Source: Archegozetes longisetosus
Lineage: Eukaryota > Arthropoda > Arachnida > Sarcoptiformes > Trhypochthoniidae
Assembly: GCA_018873245.2 (NCBI GenBank)
Contig: JAEMBT020000005.1
Location: 6,062,001 to 6,126,000, forward strand
DNA length: 64,000 nt
Reading direction: 5' to 3'
The first letter of the stretch is position 1. Every line of letters starts with the position of its first letter. The translations under genes and the position numbers were made by a program. Below the pieces are notes generated by a model, which saw nothing but the letters and a program-made list of their open reading frames with translations, had not been told where the DNA came from and ran no database searches. Positions 45,695-63,500 of this stretch are shown here, piece after piece.

Positions 45695-48264
45695 TTATCC
45701 ATTTTGCACACGTGTCGCTATTTTTCTTTGAATGTCTTCATCTTCTAATTGTTCCAAACTTAATAAAGAGATTCCCAACTGATCTTCCTATAAATACACA
45801 TTTTATACAATTTACTAATAATTGTAATATTTATCTAAATCATTAAAATCTTTTATTTACTCTCGTGAACGGTTGAGCCATTTGCCTGAGAAATCTTTTT
45901 GCAATTTGAACCGCTTCTTCAATACTTAAGTTGAGAACAGAATCTTTAAGGTGCTCCTGGATCCATTTGGGCAGCTTTTTCAGTTTGTCTGCTCGTGCAA
46001 ATCGCTATATAACACGACAAAATTATAAATATCTTCAATATAACTGAAATTATGCTGAATTTACCTTATCTGCGAAACACATGATTCCGTAATCAGTTTT
46101 TCCCCTGACGGCTCGTCCGACACATTGTGCCGCGTGTCTCATAGCATCGAATGTTAAGAAATCATTTTCGCGAATCTGGAACTGATCGCGAAGATATTCA
46201 AGTCTTGCTTTCAGAATACGTGACTGTGTGTAAACATATGGTATTCCAAACATTATGACACAACGTCCCAAGTGATGGTCAAAATCGATACCTTCAGACA
46301 CTTTTCCCCTGGCAACTGAAAGTAGAACAGCTCCGCGACCGTTCTCGCAGGCTTTCACATAATTATAAAGCGCTAAACTGGTTTCTGCGGAGTCTTGTGT
46401 CTCAATAAATAGCAATTTATTTCTTTGGATAGAATCAATGACTCCCTGTTCATACCATGAAGCCACGATTTGTTCCATATATAGGTAACTCGTGAAGAAG
46501 CAAACTACACCGTCAGGTACTACAGATGACATCTCAACCAATAGATTTCCGTAATTCCTAATCACTGCCATATCGTTTCTGCTTTCAAACTTCGAAGTGA
46601 TTGCCACTTGATCATTACCTTTGGTCACAATCATCGGAAGAATGCATTGGCGCGATAAAGTCATTGTGAAAGAAACAGCGAGAACAGGCCTGAAATCAAG
46701 TATTTTTGGATACATTTCTAAGGGAGATAAAGTTCCGGATGTTATGACCACTGTTTGGAACCTTTCAAATACAGGTTTTATAGCGATTGATGCGTCCATG
46801 CAACTGAAGTGAAGGATTGGGTTCGATATGGTGGGTGTCCGATCATCAAATGGTTCAATCAATAATGTAAATCCTCTGGTATAAGTGCTGATTAAAGTTG
46901 CAAAATTGCACAAAATAGTCAATGGAGTGAAGTCTGTGATATCACTCACTTCTAAAGTACGTATTAGTGATCGCAGTCTTTCGGCACAAAATCTTAAAGG
47001 CTTTCTTTCTATACAAACTTTAGTTGCAATATCTTTCAAAAATGTTGCTGGACTTTCTTGACAGACATGTTGTACTCTAAGTCTTGATTTGACGTATTCT
47101 AACAATCGTTTTAAGAAGACGACGAAATGTTCGGCATTTCGTATATTTCCAGGAATGGCCTCTTGTAAGATATCGTCAGGTAATACAGGATTAGCTAAGA
47201 ATTGATCGGTTTCTCGGGCAATACATGCATCTCTTAGTCCTTCAACTAATCTCTGATATTCTAATTTCAATTTCTTTTCGTCAACTTCTTTAATTTCTTT
47301 AATGGTCTGTTGTAATGTACTGATATTTGTCTGACATTTCTCAATAAGTCTTTTATTGATAGTAACACTCATTGACTCGATGCATACGTTGTCGATATTA
47401 TGTGCCTCGTCGAAGACAACAACAGAACTTTTAGATAATTCTTTTGAAACTAAGTCAGCAATTTTAGGGTCAAGAAGGTAGTAATAGCTGTAAACGATGA
47501 CATTAGCATGTGTTATTGCATAACGCGCTAAAAAGTACGGACACCAGCCTTTCGATCGACCGTAAGCTTTCAGGTCATCAATCCTATAGATGCCGTTTGG
47601 TAACGGAAACTCTCTTCCCTTAGAGTCAAAACTTTCAAAGAACGAGCACTGATTTTCTGGGTTTTGTTCTGCTTTAGCAATAGTTCGCTTATAAGAAGCA
47701 GTCAGACTAAAACACTTGCCATCGATGACCTTTCCATCTTTTTCTTTACTGATTGTCGGATGAATACACAAATTCTTTCTAGAAGTCAGACAAAGTCCAA
47801 CAAAATTGTTTTTTTCTCCTCTTTCGTTGAGCATCTTTTCGTAATAAGCGTTTAATTTTCTCAACTCTTCGATTACTTTTTCGATTTCAGGTACAGTTCG
47901 TGAACAGTATATCAATTTGGTGACAGAGTTGGGCCTCTCTCTCAGATAGGCAACGATTAGAGCTAATAGTGATATGGTTTTACCAGTTCCTGATGGCATC
48001 TCAAGCACTCCGTGTCCTTTCGCGTCCAAACACTTCTTCAACTCATGCATATAAGAGTATTGTTCCGGATATATATAGTTATACGGAAAATAAACGTTCA
48101 ATCCGTCGATATTTAGCCTACAATTATGTCATTTTCAAAGTTAACTCATTTTCATATTAAGCCGTTTTTCTAATTAAACCATTTTTCAAATCTACATAAT
48201 TAATACTAAACTGTTTGTCATTATTATTTTGATTAAGAATCAAATCATTCAATCCTTACCTCAT
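45695..48264 (-). CDS. ERCC2: TFIIH 5'-3' DNA helicase XPD
   Basis: XPD opens DNA in nucleotide excision repair and links the TFIIH core to the CAK kinase. Exons: a 5-nt coding exon 48264-48260 (ATGAG), then 48117-46065, 46004-45861 and 45787-45695, totalling 764 residues (human 760). The joined N terminus is [20 protein letters not shown], matching the family. Walker A is EMPSGTGKT near residue 44. Four Fe-S cysteines lie in [28 protein letters not shown] and [10 protein letters not shown]. Helicase motifs [55 protein letters not shown] and [16 protein letters not shown] follow. The C-terminal exons encode [18 protein letters not shown] and [18 protein letters not shown], where XPD contacts p44. 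Nothing is missing. The 3' end converges on BUBR1. Confidence 0.97.
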
Positions 48265-49267
48265 TGTTATTGTTCGCTCAAACTTATTAACAAATTAGCT
48301 TGAATTCAATTAAATACACTTTAATCTTTGATGTCAACTTTTAAATTCAGTTTTGTTTTAGTGCCCAGTGCATGCTTCAAACATAAAGTACGCCTAAAAT
48401 ATTTTTGTTTTCAAACACTTTTTAAAATAGTTTTATAAAAGATTAATAAAAATGAATTACAACAAAGTTAATAAACTATCATATAGACTAATTAAAATTG
48501 AATTTATCCGTTCTTTATAGTTTAATTGAGCTAATTCAAAGTCTGTGAGCAGCTAGTTAAGATTTTGCATTAATTGAATTATTTGTTAAACTAACTTAAG
48601 CTTCACCTCAAGTTATTCCAATAGTTTGTCTCTGAATGTCACACAAAACTTGAATAACTTTTAATATTAGAATTGGATAAAAAGCTTATTATATCTGATG
48701 TTGCATAAGTTCTCAATATTTCAACACTAGTTTATTATTTGGAACTCTGTGTATTTAAGTGAAGAATAAACTCTTGTTTTATTGAAATTTGAAAACCTCA
48801 ACTTTCCTATAATTTTGCTAACTTTAGTGAAACTTTGAGAATCTAAAAACCTTAGATGATATGACATAAAGCTTAATCAATGCTCAATTGACCGCTTGAT
48901 TGCCAAGAACTAACCTTCAAAACATGATTTCTGATCATACATTCAACACAAAAGCAGTCATAACTAAAGAAAAAACTCATTACAAAAAAGCACTGCTGAC
49001 CACAGAATGCTTGCTACTTTATTCTATAGTCAAACAACTTATGCCGGTACATATATTGAATGAATTTTTCAGCTTATTATTGGTTTAGTTACGTTATCTG
49101 TAAATTTGAAAATATAAGACACTTCAATTGAAAAAAGAAATATTTTACTAAAATTTGAAAGACAATTACTTCAGCCAAATGGGAAATAGTCTGCAAAATA
49201 TTCCATGCTTCAAATTGAAAGCCCAGCTCCATTTTGCGAGTTTAATCTTTGTTTCATTACTTGTTCT
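48265..49267. other. Intergenic region upstream of XPD
   Basis: About 1 kb of AT-rich sequence lies between the XPD start and the UBE2J2 pseudogene. The 62-codon open frame at 48900-49088 has no support. The left end should hold the XPD promoter. Confidence 0.5.
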
Positions 49268-49757
49268 TATACTGCGGCTGAATTTTCATCTGATAACATA
49301 AAACTAAGCAAACCGTTCAAGACTGCGCTTATGGTCTAGAGAGGAAACCAACTCTCTGAATGATAATCACTAATACTTAAACAGTCTAAATTCACACTTA
49401 AATCTTCCGCTCGGAGTAAATATTTTGATTGTCAGTAATTTCAATAGGAATTCTGGTGGAAATTCAAGTTTTCCATGATATATGCCACCACTATATGGAG
49501 AATCTTCTAGGCCTTTCAGTTATATGATGCCTATTATTATGCAAACCATAATTTTCAATTATTCAAAACTGACACCCCAACTTCGTTATGCCATACCATT
49601 CGAGAATATTTTCTTCCAATGGATGAACCTTAATGAAAGGCACTGGTTCTTCAATCAATTCCATATAATATCTTCTGAGTCTCTTCTTTGCCTCTAACGG
49701 AACATTGATTGGCATTTCAGTCCAACACTCCTCTACTCTTTCGGCTGGACTTTTCAA
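49268..49757 (-). pseudogene. Decayed copy of an ER ubiquitin-conjugating enzyme, UBE2J2 type
   Basis: UBE2J2 is a tail-anchored E2 acting in ER-associated degradation. The minus strand reads AKKRLRRYYMELIEEPVPFI and LEENILEW, as in the N-terminal helix and first strand of UBE2J2. The frame then breaks and hits a stop. Recognisable blocks resume in other frames: EDSPYSGGIYHGKLEFPPEF, IFTPSGRFKCEF, SDYHSESWFPL, then a stop codon, then TISAVLNGLLSFMLSDEN and another stop. The normal FKPP motif reads LLKLL, and the position of the catalytic cysteine (CLSIT in the family) is lost: after KCEFRL the frame reads FKY and stops. At least two internal stops and a frame change make it non-functional. 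I could not decide whether it is a processed copy; introns are not obvious, except that a segment around 49515-49590 could be an old intron. Confidence 0.8.
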
Positions 49758-50405
49758 TTAGATGACTCAGCAACGAAAACTAGTTATTTGATCTAATTTT
49801 GAAATTAATTGATAGTTTATTGTTGGAGCGCGTCAATGACCTTCGTTATAATATAATGAACATTATGTTAATATACATCTTACAGTCACGCATTACATGT
49901 CTAGTTTTCGAGCAATTTTCCGATTCATTCCTTACATCTTCTGTGAAAATAGATCCAACAAATCAAAACTGGTTAACCCGACGCTAGTAAATAAAGCTTT
50001 ATTCGAAAAACCACTTTAAATTTAGTTACCATATTATATAGACATCAATGCTGAGTAACTTTGGTAACTGAATGCTTAAAAATTCAATTATTCCCATTTC
50101 CTCTTTAGATCTCATTGAAATTCAATAAATTTGTAGTCACACCTTTGGAGTCCTTCAGATTTTCAAAACTTTTTTGTGTAAAAAATACTATCGTAAGCGA
50201 AATTATTTCAATTATTGAAACTTTTCAATGCAATAATACATAAGCTTATTTTTGAGAAAATTCAATGCATTTTATTCGATTGAACAATGTTTTACTAAGT
50301 GTTTAATTGTAAGGTTACAAAACTAAATGATTAAAAAATTAAATAATTCCAGTTTGAAATTATAGTTACAGCGCAGATATTATTAATTAAGAAATGTAAA
50401 AATGC
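49758..50405. other. Intergenic region between UBE2J2 pseudogene and ZNHIT1
   Basis: This 650-bp AT-rich region includes the presumed 3' untranslated region of ZNHIT1. I see no supported gene or repeat. Confidence 0.55.
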
Positions 50406-50942
50406 TTAGGCAGTCCATTTGAGACATCGCGTGTCTCGATGTGTCTTAAGACAATTGACAGAACAGTAACGCATTCCACAACTGACACAAGTATAAGCCG
50501 ACACAAAACCACAAACACTACAAAAGTGTCGTTTAGGAACGAACGATATTTTATGACCATTTATATCGTTATCATTTACGTGACAATTATGTGAACGAGT
50601 GACAATACTAGTATAATTGGGTTCTTCATTCTTAGTGTCTTCTTCAATTAAACCTGCAAGCGTGAGCATTCGGGATCGTGGCAACTGATGGTGTCTCTTC
50701 GATGAAGAACCGGGTCCGCTATTGTTTGACTTGGTGTTATCTTCAAATTTAGGTGCCTTTTTATGCATAACAAGGTTTGCGTGCGGGTCATCGTGAAAAT
50801 TGTCTCTTTCTAACTGTTCCAATTGGTTCCGATTACGACGGTTTCGGGCGCTTTCGTCCAGAATACGATACTGTTGTCGTTGCATCGATTGACGATTCGA
50901 TGCATTACTTTTGCCAACTTTCGCGCTCATTTTTTCTTTCAT
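50406..50942 (-). CDS. ZNHIT1: Zinc-finger HIT domain protein 1, SRCAP/SWR1 subunit
   Basis: ZNHIT1 (p18Hamlet; yeast Vps71) belongs to the SRCAP/SWR1 remodeller that deposits H2A.Z. It is a single exon of 178 residues (human 154). The first half has the conserved helix RILDESARNRRNRNQLEQLE and NFHDDPHANL. The C-terminal HIT zinc finger shows all expected Cys/His: FCSVCGF, YTCVSCGMRYCSVNCLKTHR and TRCLKWTA. Two possible starts, MKEK at 50942 and MSAK at 50930, are both in frame; I used the first. GTF2H5 ends on the same strand only 80 bp upstream of this start, so the two could share a transcript or a very compact promoter. Confidence 0.96.
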   Translation of the reverse strand: MKEKMSAKVGKSNASNRQSMQRQQYRILDESARNRRNRNQLEQLERDNFHDDPHANLVMHKKAPKFEDNTKSNNSGPGSSSKRHHQLPRSRMLTLAGLIEEDTKNEEPNYTSIVTRSHNCHVNDNDINGHKISFVPKRHFCSVCGFVSAYTCVSCGMRYCSVNCLKTHRDTRCLKWTA

Positions 50943-51022
50943 TTGATTAAAAGTTTATTATATTTGAAAAAGATTTCAACCCTTAACAATTTATAAATCA
51001 ACACAACAGATTTCACGAGAAT

Positions 51023-51235
51023 TCAATTGACATCAATGAAAGAAATCTGATCCATAAGATCATCGATTGAACTCTTGAGCTTATCGATAATATCAGATGA
51101 GATAAAGAGATGGTTTGCGTCTAAATCTTGTATTATAAAACGCGTTCCTAAAGCTTGTGTTTCGTCCAAATGCAGCAAAAATTGTTTCATTTGAGGATCA
51201 CATTCAATTAGCACTCCTTTCTGTACATGAACCAT
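51023..51235 (-). CDS. GTF2H5: TFIIH subunit 5, TTDA
   Basis: TTDA (yeast Tfb5) is the smallest TFIIH subunit; it stabilises the complex and stimulates the XPB ATPase by pairing with p52. It is a single exon of 70 residues, the usual size being 71. The sequence [37 protein letters not shown] and [12 protein letters not shown] matches the family along its whole length. It lies on the same strand as ZNHIT1, 80 bp upstream, and within 3 kb of another TFIIH gene, XPD. Confidence 0.97.
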   Translation of the reverse strand: MVHVQKGVLIECDPQMKQFLLHLDETQALGTRFIIQDLDANHLFISSDIIDKLKSSIDDLMDQISFIDVN

Positions 51236-52201
51236 GTCTTAAATCAAGTCATGCATACATTCTACCACTTTATTACTACTGAATAACATGCAAAAACACA
51301 AATCACCTCCAAATCTAATAAATACGAGCCTTACTTAACAAATGACTCATCACTGATGGCGCTTTTATTCAAGTTAAAATACACAAATAACGTCGATCCT
51401 ATTTATTGTACCTCTTTCGAGTAGTAGCTCACATCCAAATATGTGTTACAGTGCAGTTTAGAACTTGATAATCCTTGATAACAACTAGAACGGATGCTTT
51501 GTGATCCTATGATTTTCATCAGACTATAATGCGTTCAATTTAAAGGAACCTACAGAATATTCAGTACACAAGTCCAAGCAAATTATAAATTAAATTTGGC
51601 GACTCAATAATGGACACTACAAGGAAGTTGACAAAGTAACGGCCTTCTTCTTGTTGCTATCGTCGATTATTAAGTTTTTAGGTTGACTTGAAAACAGTTA
51701 TTCTTTAGTAACTATGGTATGAATGGCTTCTAAGCCGAACTATAGTGACGTTATTTCTATGGATTAATTAAATGGAAAATATGTCGAAAGCAGTGAAATA
51801 ACAACAAAAAAAGTTGAGCTTCGCTTCACTCCTATAATAGTTTTAATAGAGTTTACTTTTATTATTATTAGTATTATCGCTATCATTAGTAAGGCTTGAG
51901 ATAATCACAAAATGTTTGAAAGTCTTGTAAATATCAAACCATTATTGAGTCTGTTTAAAACTAATTGCGCACATATTCAACGTTTTTAATTATTTAATTG
52001 ATGTCAAATCAAATCAAACATCAATTAATAATGAATTGTTTACTCAATTTTGTCGGTTTTTATAGATTATTGATTTTTACAAAAATTTCATTTTTATTGT
52101 TCTGTAAATTGGATCGAATTGATCACAACTGAGATTATATTCTCATTGTATCCATTTATTAATTCAAATATTGTGTCTTCAAATCGTTCAATACGACAAC
52201 A
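51236..52201. other. Divergent intergenic region, GTF2H5 and MRCK
   Basis: This 970-bp region lies between two starts. It contains a family B inverted-repeat element at 51464-51680. The remainder is AT-rich with no exon seen and presumably carries both promoters. Confidence 0.55.
51464..51680. repeat. Family B inverted-repeat element, copy 2
   Basis: The left arm (GATAATCCTTGATAACAAC) and right arm (GTTGCTATCGTCGATTATT, near 51655-51673) are inverted. The interior aligns with the copy at 37842-38190 but lacks the 139-base insertion seen there. It is non-coding. Confidence 0.65.
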
Positions 52202-58701
<6,500 letters not shown>

Positions 58702-59637
58702 TGAAGAAATTCGTTTTGTTTAATATAATTGTTATTTATTATTTATTATTTATTTTACTGTTTGTTCACAAGCAACCCAACTAATTTAAATTCTTATATT
58801 TATAGTGATTTCTATTGTTTTGTGGTGAAATTTTTTTGTAATTTAATATAAGATCATGAAATTAAATTTTTTGTTAATTTAAATACTATTCAAATAAAAA
58901 TTTCAATCATCACTTTCAACACTTGTTTTCCTTACGAATTTCAGGGAAACAATTGAACTCGTTAAACTTCATCTAAACTTTATTTCACGAGAAAATTTCC
59001 AATTTATCCTTCAGATAGAGATCTCTAACGAAATTTTTAAAAATTTGCATAAACGAAGGTTTGGTTAGTAGATAGCATGAAAGTTAGAAACAAATGGTTC
59101 AACTTCACTAATGTTCAGCAATAATATAAATGTTTGCAAATGTGAAAAGTTTAGTGAAGGACTTGAGTTCTCGTTCTGGCGGAATAATTATTACTACAAC
59201 ATCTTTTAGTATCTAGAGTTGACAAATTGATTTATGTTGACTTCTTATGGCTTTGGTTTTCAACATCAACCAAAAGTTTTGTTGAAATAGACTTTGGACT
59301 CAACTTTTGTCATGTTTAGTACGCAAATAAGTTCTAACAACAGTGCTTCAAGTTCAATTTGCATGAGAACTAAAATGAATGAAAATTCAATCTTAAACGG
59401 ATGAGTCTAAACTTTAAACGCTTTGATGCTAGACCAATCACTAGATTGCATTTGCCAACCATATAATTCGTCGCTCATTTGTTTACATTTGAGTCCTTTT
59501 GACACATGACTGAAAACTAAAAACATTTGGTATTTGAGAAATTTATAAATACGGAAAGACTAGTAGCAATATTGAGTTTAACTTTGATTAATGTCAGAAA
59601 TAGGTTAATAGGAGGCAATCGATATTTGGCTCAAAAG
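58702..59637. other. Intergenic region between MRCK and RNase H1
   Basis: This 940-bp AT-rich stretch holds the MRCK 3' end and the RNase H1 promoter. A frame open from 59527 runs into RNase H1 but has no ATG before 59638. Confidence 0.5.
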
Positions 59638-60518
59638 ATGCCAAAATATTATGCGGTCGCGAAAGGAAAGCAAACAGGAATTTACAATTCATGGCATGTC
59701 ATTTATCAACATTTCGTTTGATCTCATCTAAATTAATATCAATTTTATTATCGAATCTGTTCGCAATAGGGACGAATGTCGAAAACAAGTGAACGGCTAC
59801 TCGGGATCCAAATTTAAAAGTTTCAAATCCGCTGAAGAGGCCCAAAAATTCATTGATGACTACAAAAATAGTAGTCATAATAGTAGTCATACCTCGCGTT
59901 CGCATCCATATGATCCAAATCTATACAGACCTAAATCTTTGTCTAGTAATCGCTATCCCAGTGGTCGAAGCAATGGTTCGGATCAACTGGAACCCTTTTC
60001 AAGCGTACCCGTTGTTTATACAGATGGTGCCTGTTCTCGGAATGGTTTCAATGGCGCAAAAGGAGGTATTGGTGTCTTCTGGGGTGATGGACACGAAGAT
60101 AATTTGAGTGAACCATTAGATGGACGACAAACGAATAATAGGGCTGAGATCAAAGCTGCCCAAAGGGCTATAGAACAAGCCAAACAAAGAGGTTATAGTG
60201 AAGTTACAGTTCGAACGGACAGCAATTTCTTGTACCAGTCGGTAACTGCTTGGATCGATAAATGGAAACGAAATGGATGGAAGAAAAGTGATGGATCAGA
60301 TGTTATAAATAAAGAAGACTTTGAAGAGTTAGATGAAGCCATGAGAAACATTAAAGTCAATTTTGTCAGTTTTAAATATTTTTAATTGAAAATTGTTCCG
60401 AAAGTAATTATTGTTTCATTTTGTCCTTTTACTACAGGAAAAAGTAGCAGCTCATAGAGGGATACATGGTAATGAGGAAGCAGATAGACTCGCCAATGAA
60501 GGAATGAATAGAAGATAA
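59638..60518 (+). CDS. RNASEH1: Ribonuclease H1
   Basis: RNase H1 cuts RNA in RNA:DNA hybrids, in R-loops and in mitochondrial DNA replication. Three exons, 59638-59693, 59770-60364 and 60438-60518, give 243 residues. The N-terminal hybrid-binding domain reads MPKYYAVAKGKQTGIYNSW then DECRKQVNGYSGSKFKSF. A Ser-rich linker follows. The catalytic domain has all four acidic residues: YTDGACSRNG (Asp), QTNNRAEIKAA (Glu), RTDSNFLY (Asp) and GNEEADRLANEG (Asp). The first intron must begin with GC (TCATG|GCATGT) to keep the conserved Trp-Asp-Glu-Cys; no GT donor fits the frame. There is no in-frame ATG upstream, so no mitochondrial leader is visible; an upstream exon could supply one. Confidence 0.93.
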
Positions 60519-63500
60519 GTCTGCCAAACGTGTCTAATCCTGTCATTCATAGTTTCTATAATTTGCATAACAGGGTTCATTCTCATCAAAGTTGTATAAA
60601 TTGATACTTAAATAGACTGCATTTGTTATTCACGTAATTTGTACAAATTGTCGATAAGCCTAATAAATTTTCATTCTTCCAAAGACTACATTCATTGCAC
60701 TTATTTTTAACTTATGATGTCGACTGATCCCTTATAAGTTTCTATTTGAGACTAAACTGACTTACTCTTATAAATCCTTGACATTCTTTGTTTTGTTTTG
60801 TTTCGTTTTTGTTTCTAGTTTAGCCTCTTTTTCCTGTCATTATACACAAATCGCGAGAGAAATCGTTGAATTAAAAATGCATTTTTATTTGTAGCATTTA
60901 TTTGGTGAATAAATGCATAAATACAGCCTTATTACCTTAAATTCACTTTTGGACTGATTGTTGCTTTTTCCGGATCAATTTTGATTTATTGTATAGTTGT
61001 ATTGTTTTAGTAAGTTTGAAGTTGACAAAATTTAAATTGATTGGGTAGAAATGCAAATTTGACAATAATTACTTGACTGAGCCTTCAAACATAAGTAGTA
61101 CATGCCGTATATTGATTGATCTCTTTTTTACCTAGATTTTCTTAGCGGACGCTTGCGCACAGTTTTTGGATCAAGTTTAATGTGTTTAGCGATAGAAATT
61201 GATATTGAGATACGAACAACTACTGATTAAGAAAATGTTTATAAGCTGGATAAACCCAAACATATTGTTGATGAACTTAACGGATTGCACAGAAAGCTGC
61301 TATTCGCTTATGAATCTTATGCAAATTTCGACTGAATTCCTCAAGTTTTTAAATTCAAACTTATTACTTCTTACTGAGAAATGGATTTTAAAAGTTTTGA
61401 TAATGTGCTTTTAAGTTTTTTGCAAACTTCCGATAAATTATAGTGGATGTTTAGAAAAGATATTTAAAACTATATAAAAGCAGGTAAGTCTAAAATCTGA
61501 ACTCAATTAAAAGTTGGATGAACCAACTTTTTCATTGAGTGGAGTTCAATTTAACTAATACTGCTTATTTCAATACACAACTTGATATTAATGCATACCC
61601 TAAAACTTAATAATCTAAGTTAGATACGTATAGCACCTGATGGAAAGCTGTTTCCTATGCTTTTAGAACACGTTTCCTAACATACGCTCTTAGCCATTAA
61701 TATATAAGTGTATTCTTTCTTATTAATCTACTTTTATAGATGTACCAATAACATGTTGGATACATCCTCACATATCACTTTAGTTGCTATCAGCCATTAA
61801 TAACTGTAATAGAAAACGGTTCTGTCTATGGGGTTGTCTCTAAATAATCCTAATATTTAAATTATTGCCGTTAATAATCTGATTATTCAGCTAGACCTCT
61901 GACAAATGAACCAATTTAGGAAGGGTAATAGTTTATAGATAGAGATTTGCGAAATCGGTTTAGCAGTGTCTTACGCTATATCCCAAAATATGATAGCAGT
62001 GTCAATATCCCAAATATAATCGCCGAGCTTAAAGCATAAGTTTCGGCTTGAGCTTCTATAAAGCATAATAAGACCGGAAAAAGGGTCTGTTTTTCGCATG
62101 TATGGCTTGTGGAAGTATTGATGCTGAGCGTTCTTTCAGTAAACTAGGATGTCTCGAAGACGAAAGACAAACGAACATGAACGAAGAAACTGCAAATACA
62201 AATGATATTGTATTTTAATGGTAATATCGAAGATAAATTCGCTGATTATTAAAAATTTTAAAATGTTCTCTTTATTCTCTCTGTTTTACTGAAAAAACCG
62301 CCTATTTTTGCCATTTACTTATGCTGATTTCGCAAATCTCTGATTTGCATACTTCTACTTAACCTATTTGGTCGAATGCAATTTAAAGAGCTAAAGCTCC
62401 GTGAGATAAGAGAGTACTTATGTGTTTTGTAAGTAAGTGTTTTTACAGTCAGAGTTGAAAATGCAAGTCTTTTCATTTAAATTTGACTCCTCAAATATAT
62501 ATCATAGTTCAATAGAAGTACGAACATGTAGTTTTGTTGAAATTTGATTTCAATTCAATTCAATTACTACATGTGATCGATCCGTAAGATGACAAATAAA
62601 GCTAATCTCGTTGAATTTGTTGCTTCTTCTTTCAAATCCATATAATCCTTACGAATCGATTGAAGTGCCTCGGATCAATCTATGTAATCTAGCTTGGCAT
62701 GTGAACAATAGTGTGTAGAAAGATAAGTTCAAAGTATATAATAGAATAAAGCATTTTCAAAGTTTGCTTCATATTTATTTAGAGCATTAGTTACTGTTTG
62801 AAAATTTTGTTAGTTGTCAGTTTTACAATACTATGATGTATTCCATTTTTGTCAGCTTATTACATTGGTTCAATCTTTATAAATTAAAAAACTCAAGCTC
62901 CTGTAACCCTAGTTAAGCCATTTATCCACACTATTATTCATATTGAAACAATCGATTGGTTATACTGTTCTTATTGACATCCTTGTTCGCTATATACAAT
63001 ACTGTTCACTGTTATTTGTTAATGTTTCTCCACTTTGTTCTTCTTCATCATAAAGTTATCCAACTGTTGAAATTATAGATAATATAACTTTTACCTAGGC
63101 TGAAAGCTTGGAGACGATTGATTTTAAAACTGGGTTGCATTATGGGAGCTTATTTAAAGTGCAAAATAACCGAATCAATAACCAAATAAATAGTGTATAA
63201 AATAGCAAACATTTGCAAAAACCGTTAATGTAGTTGAAGTTAAAGCAACGATAATTGTTCAATACTATTAGTGTAGTATTATTTACCCATTAGTGGATCA
63301 AATTTGTAGCAAAGTATAGTAATAATAATATAAATGAACGCTTAAAGACAAGGTTTATGAGGAGAAAAGTAGCCTAAAAATACGAATGCTTATTTAAAAG
63401 CTTTATTTCTGGTGAAAACTACAATACATAAAACAAAAGCTTAACTCCATTCTATCATAACTATCATAACAAAGTTAAGGTCAATGCACTTTTCGCTTTT

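Noticed and set aside
48900..49088. 62-codon open frame between XPD and the UBE2J2 pseudogene
   Set aside because: No homology recognised and composition matches surrounding non-coding DNA.
59527..59637. N-terminal extension of RNase H1 as a mitochondrial leader
   Set aside because: The upstream frame opens with TTG and has no ATG before 59638; a leader would need another exon.
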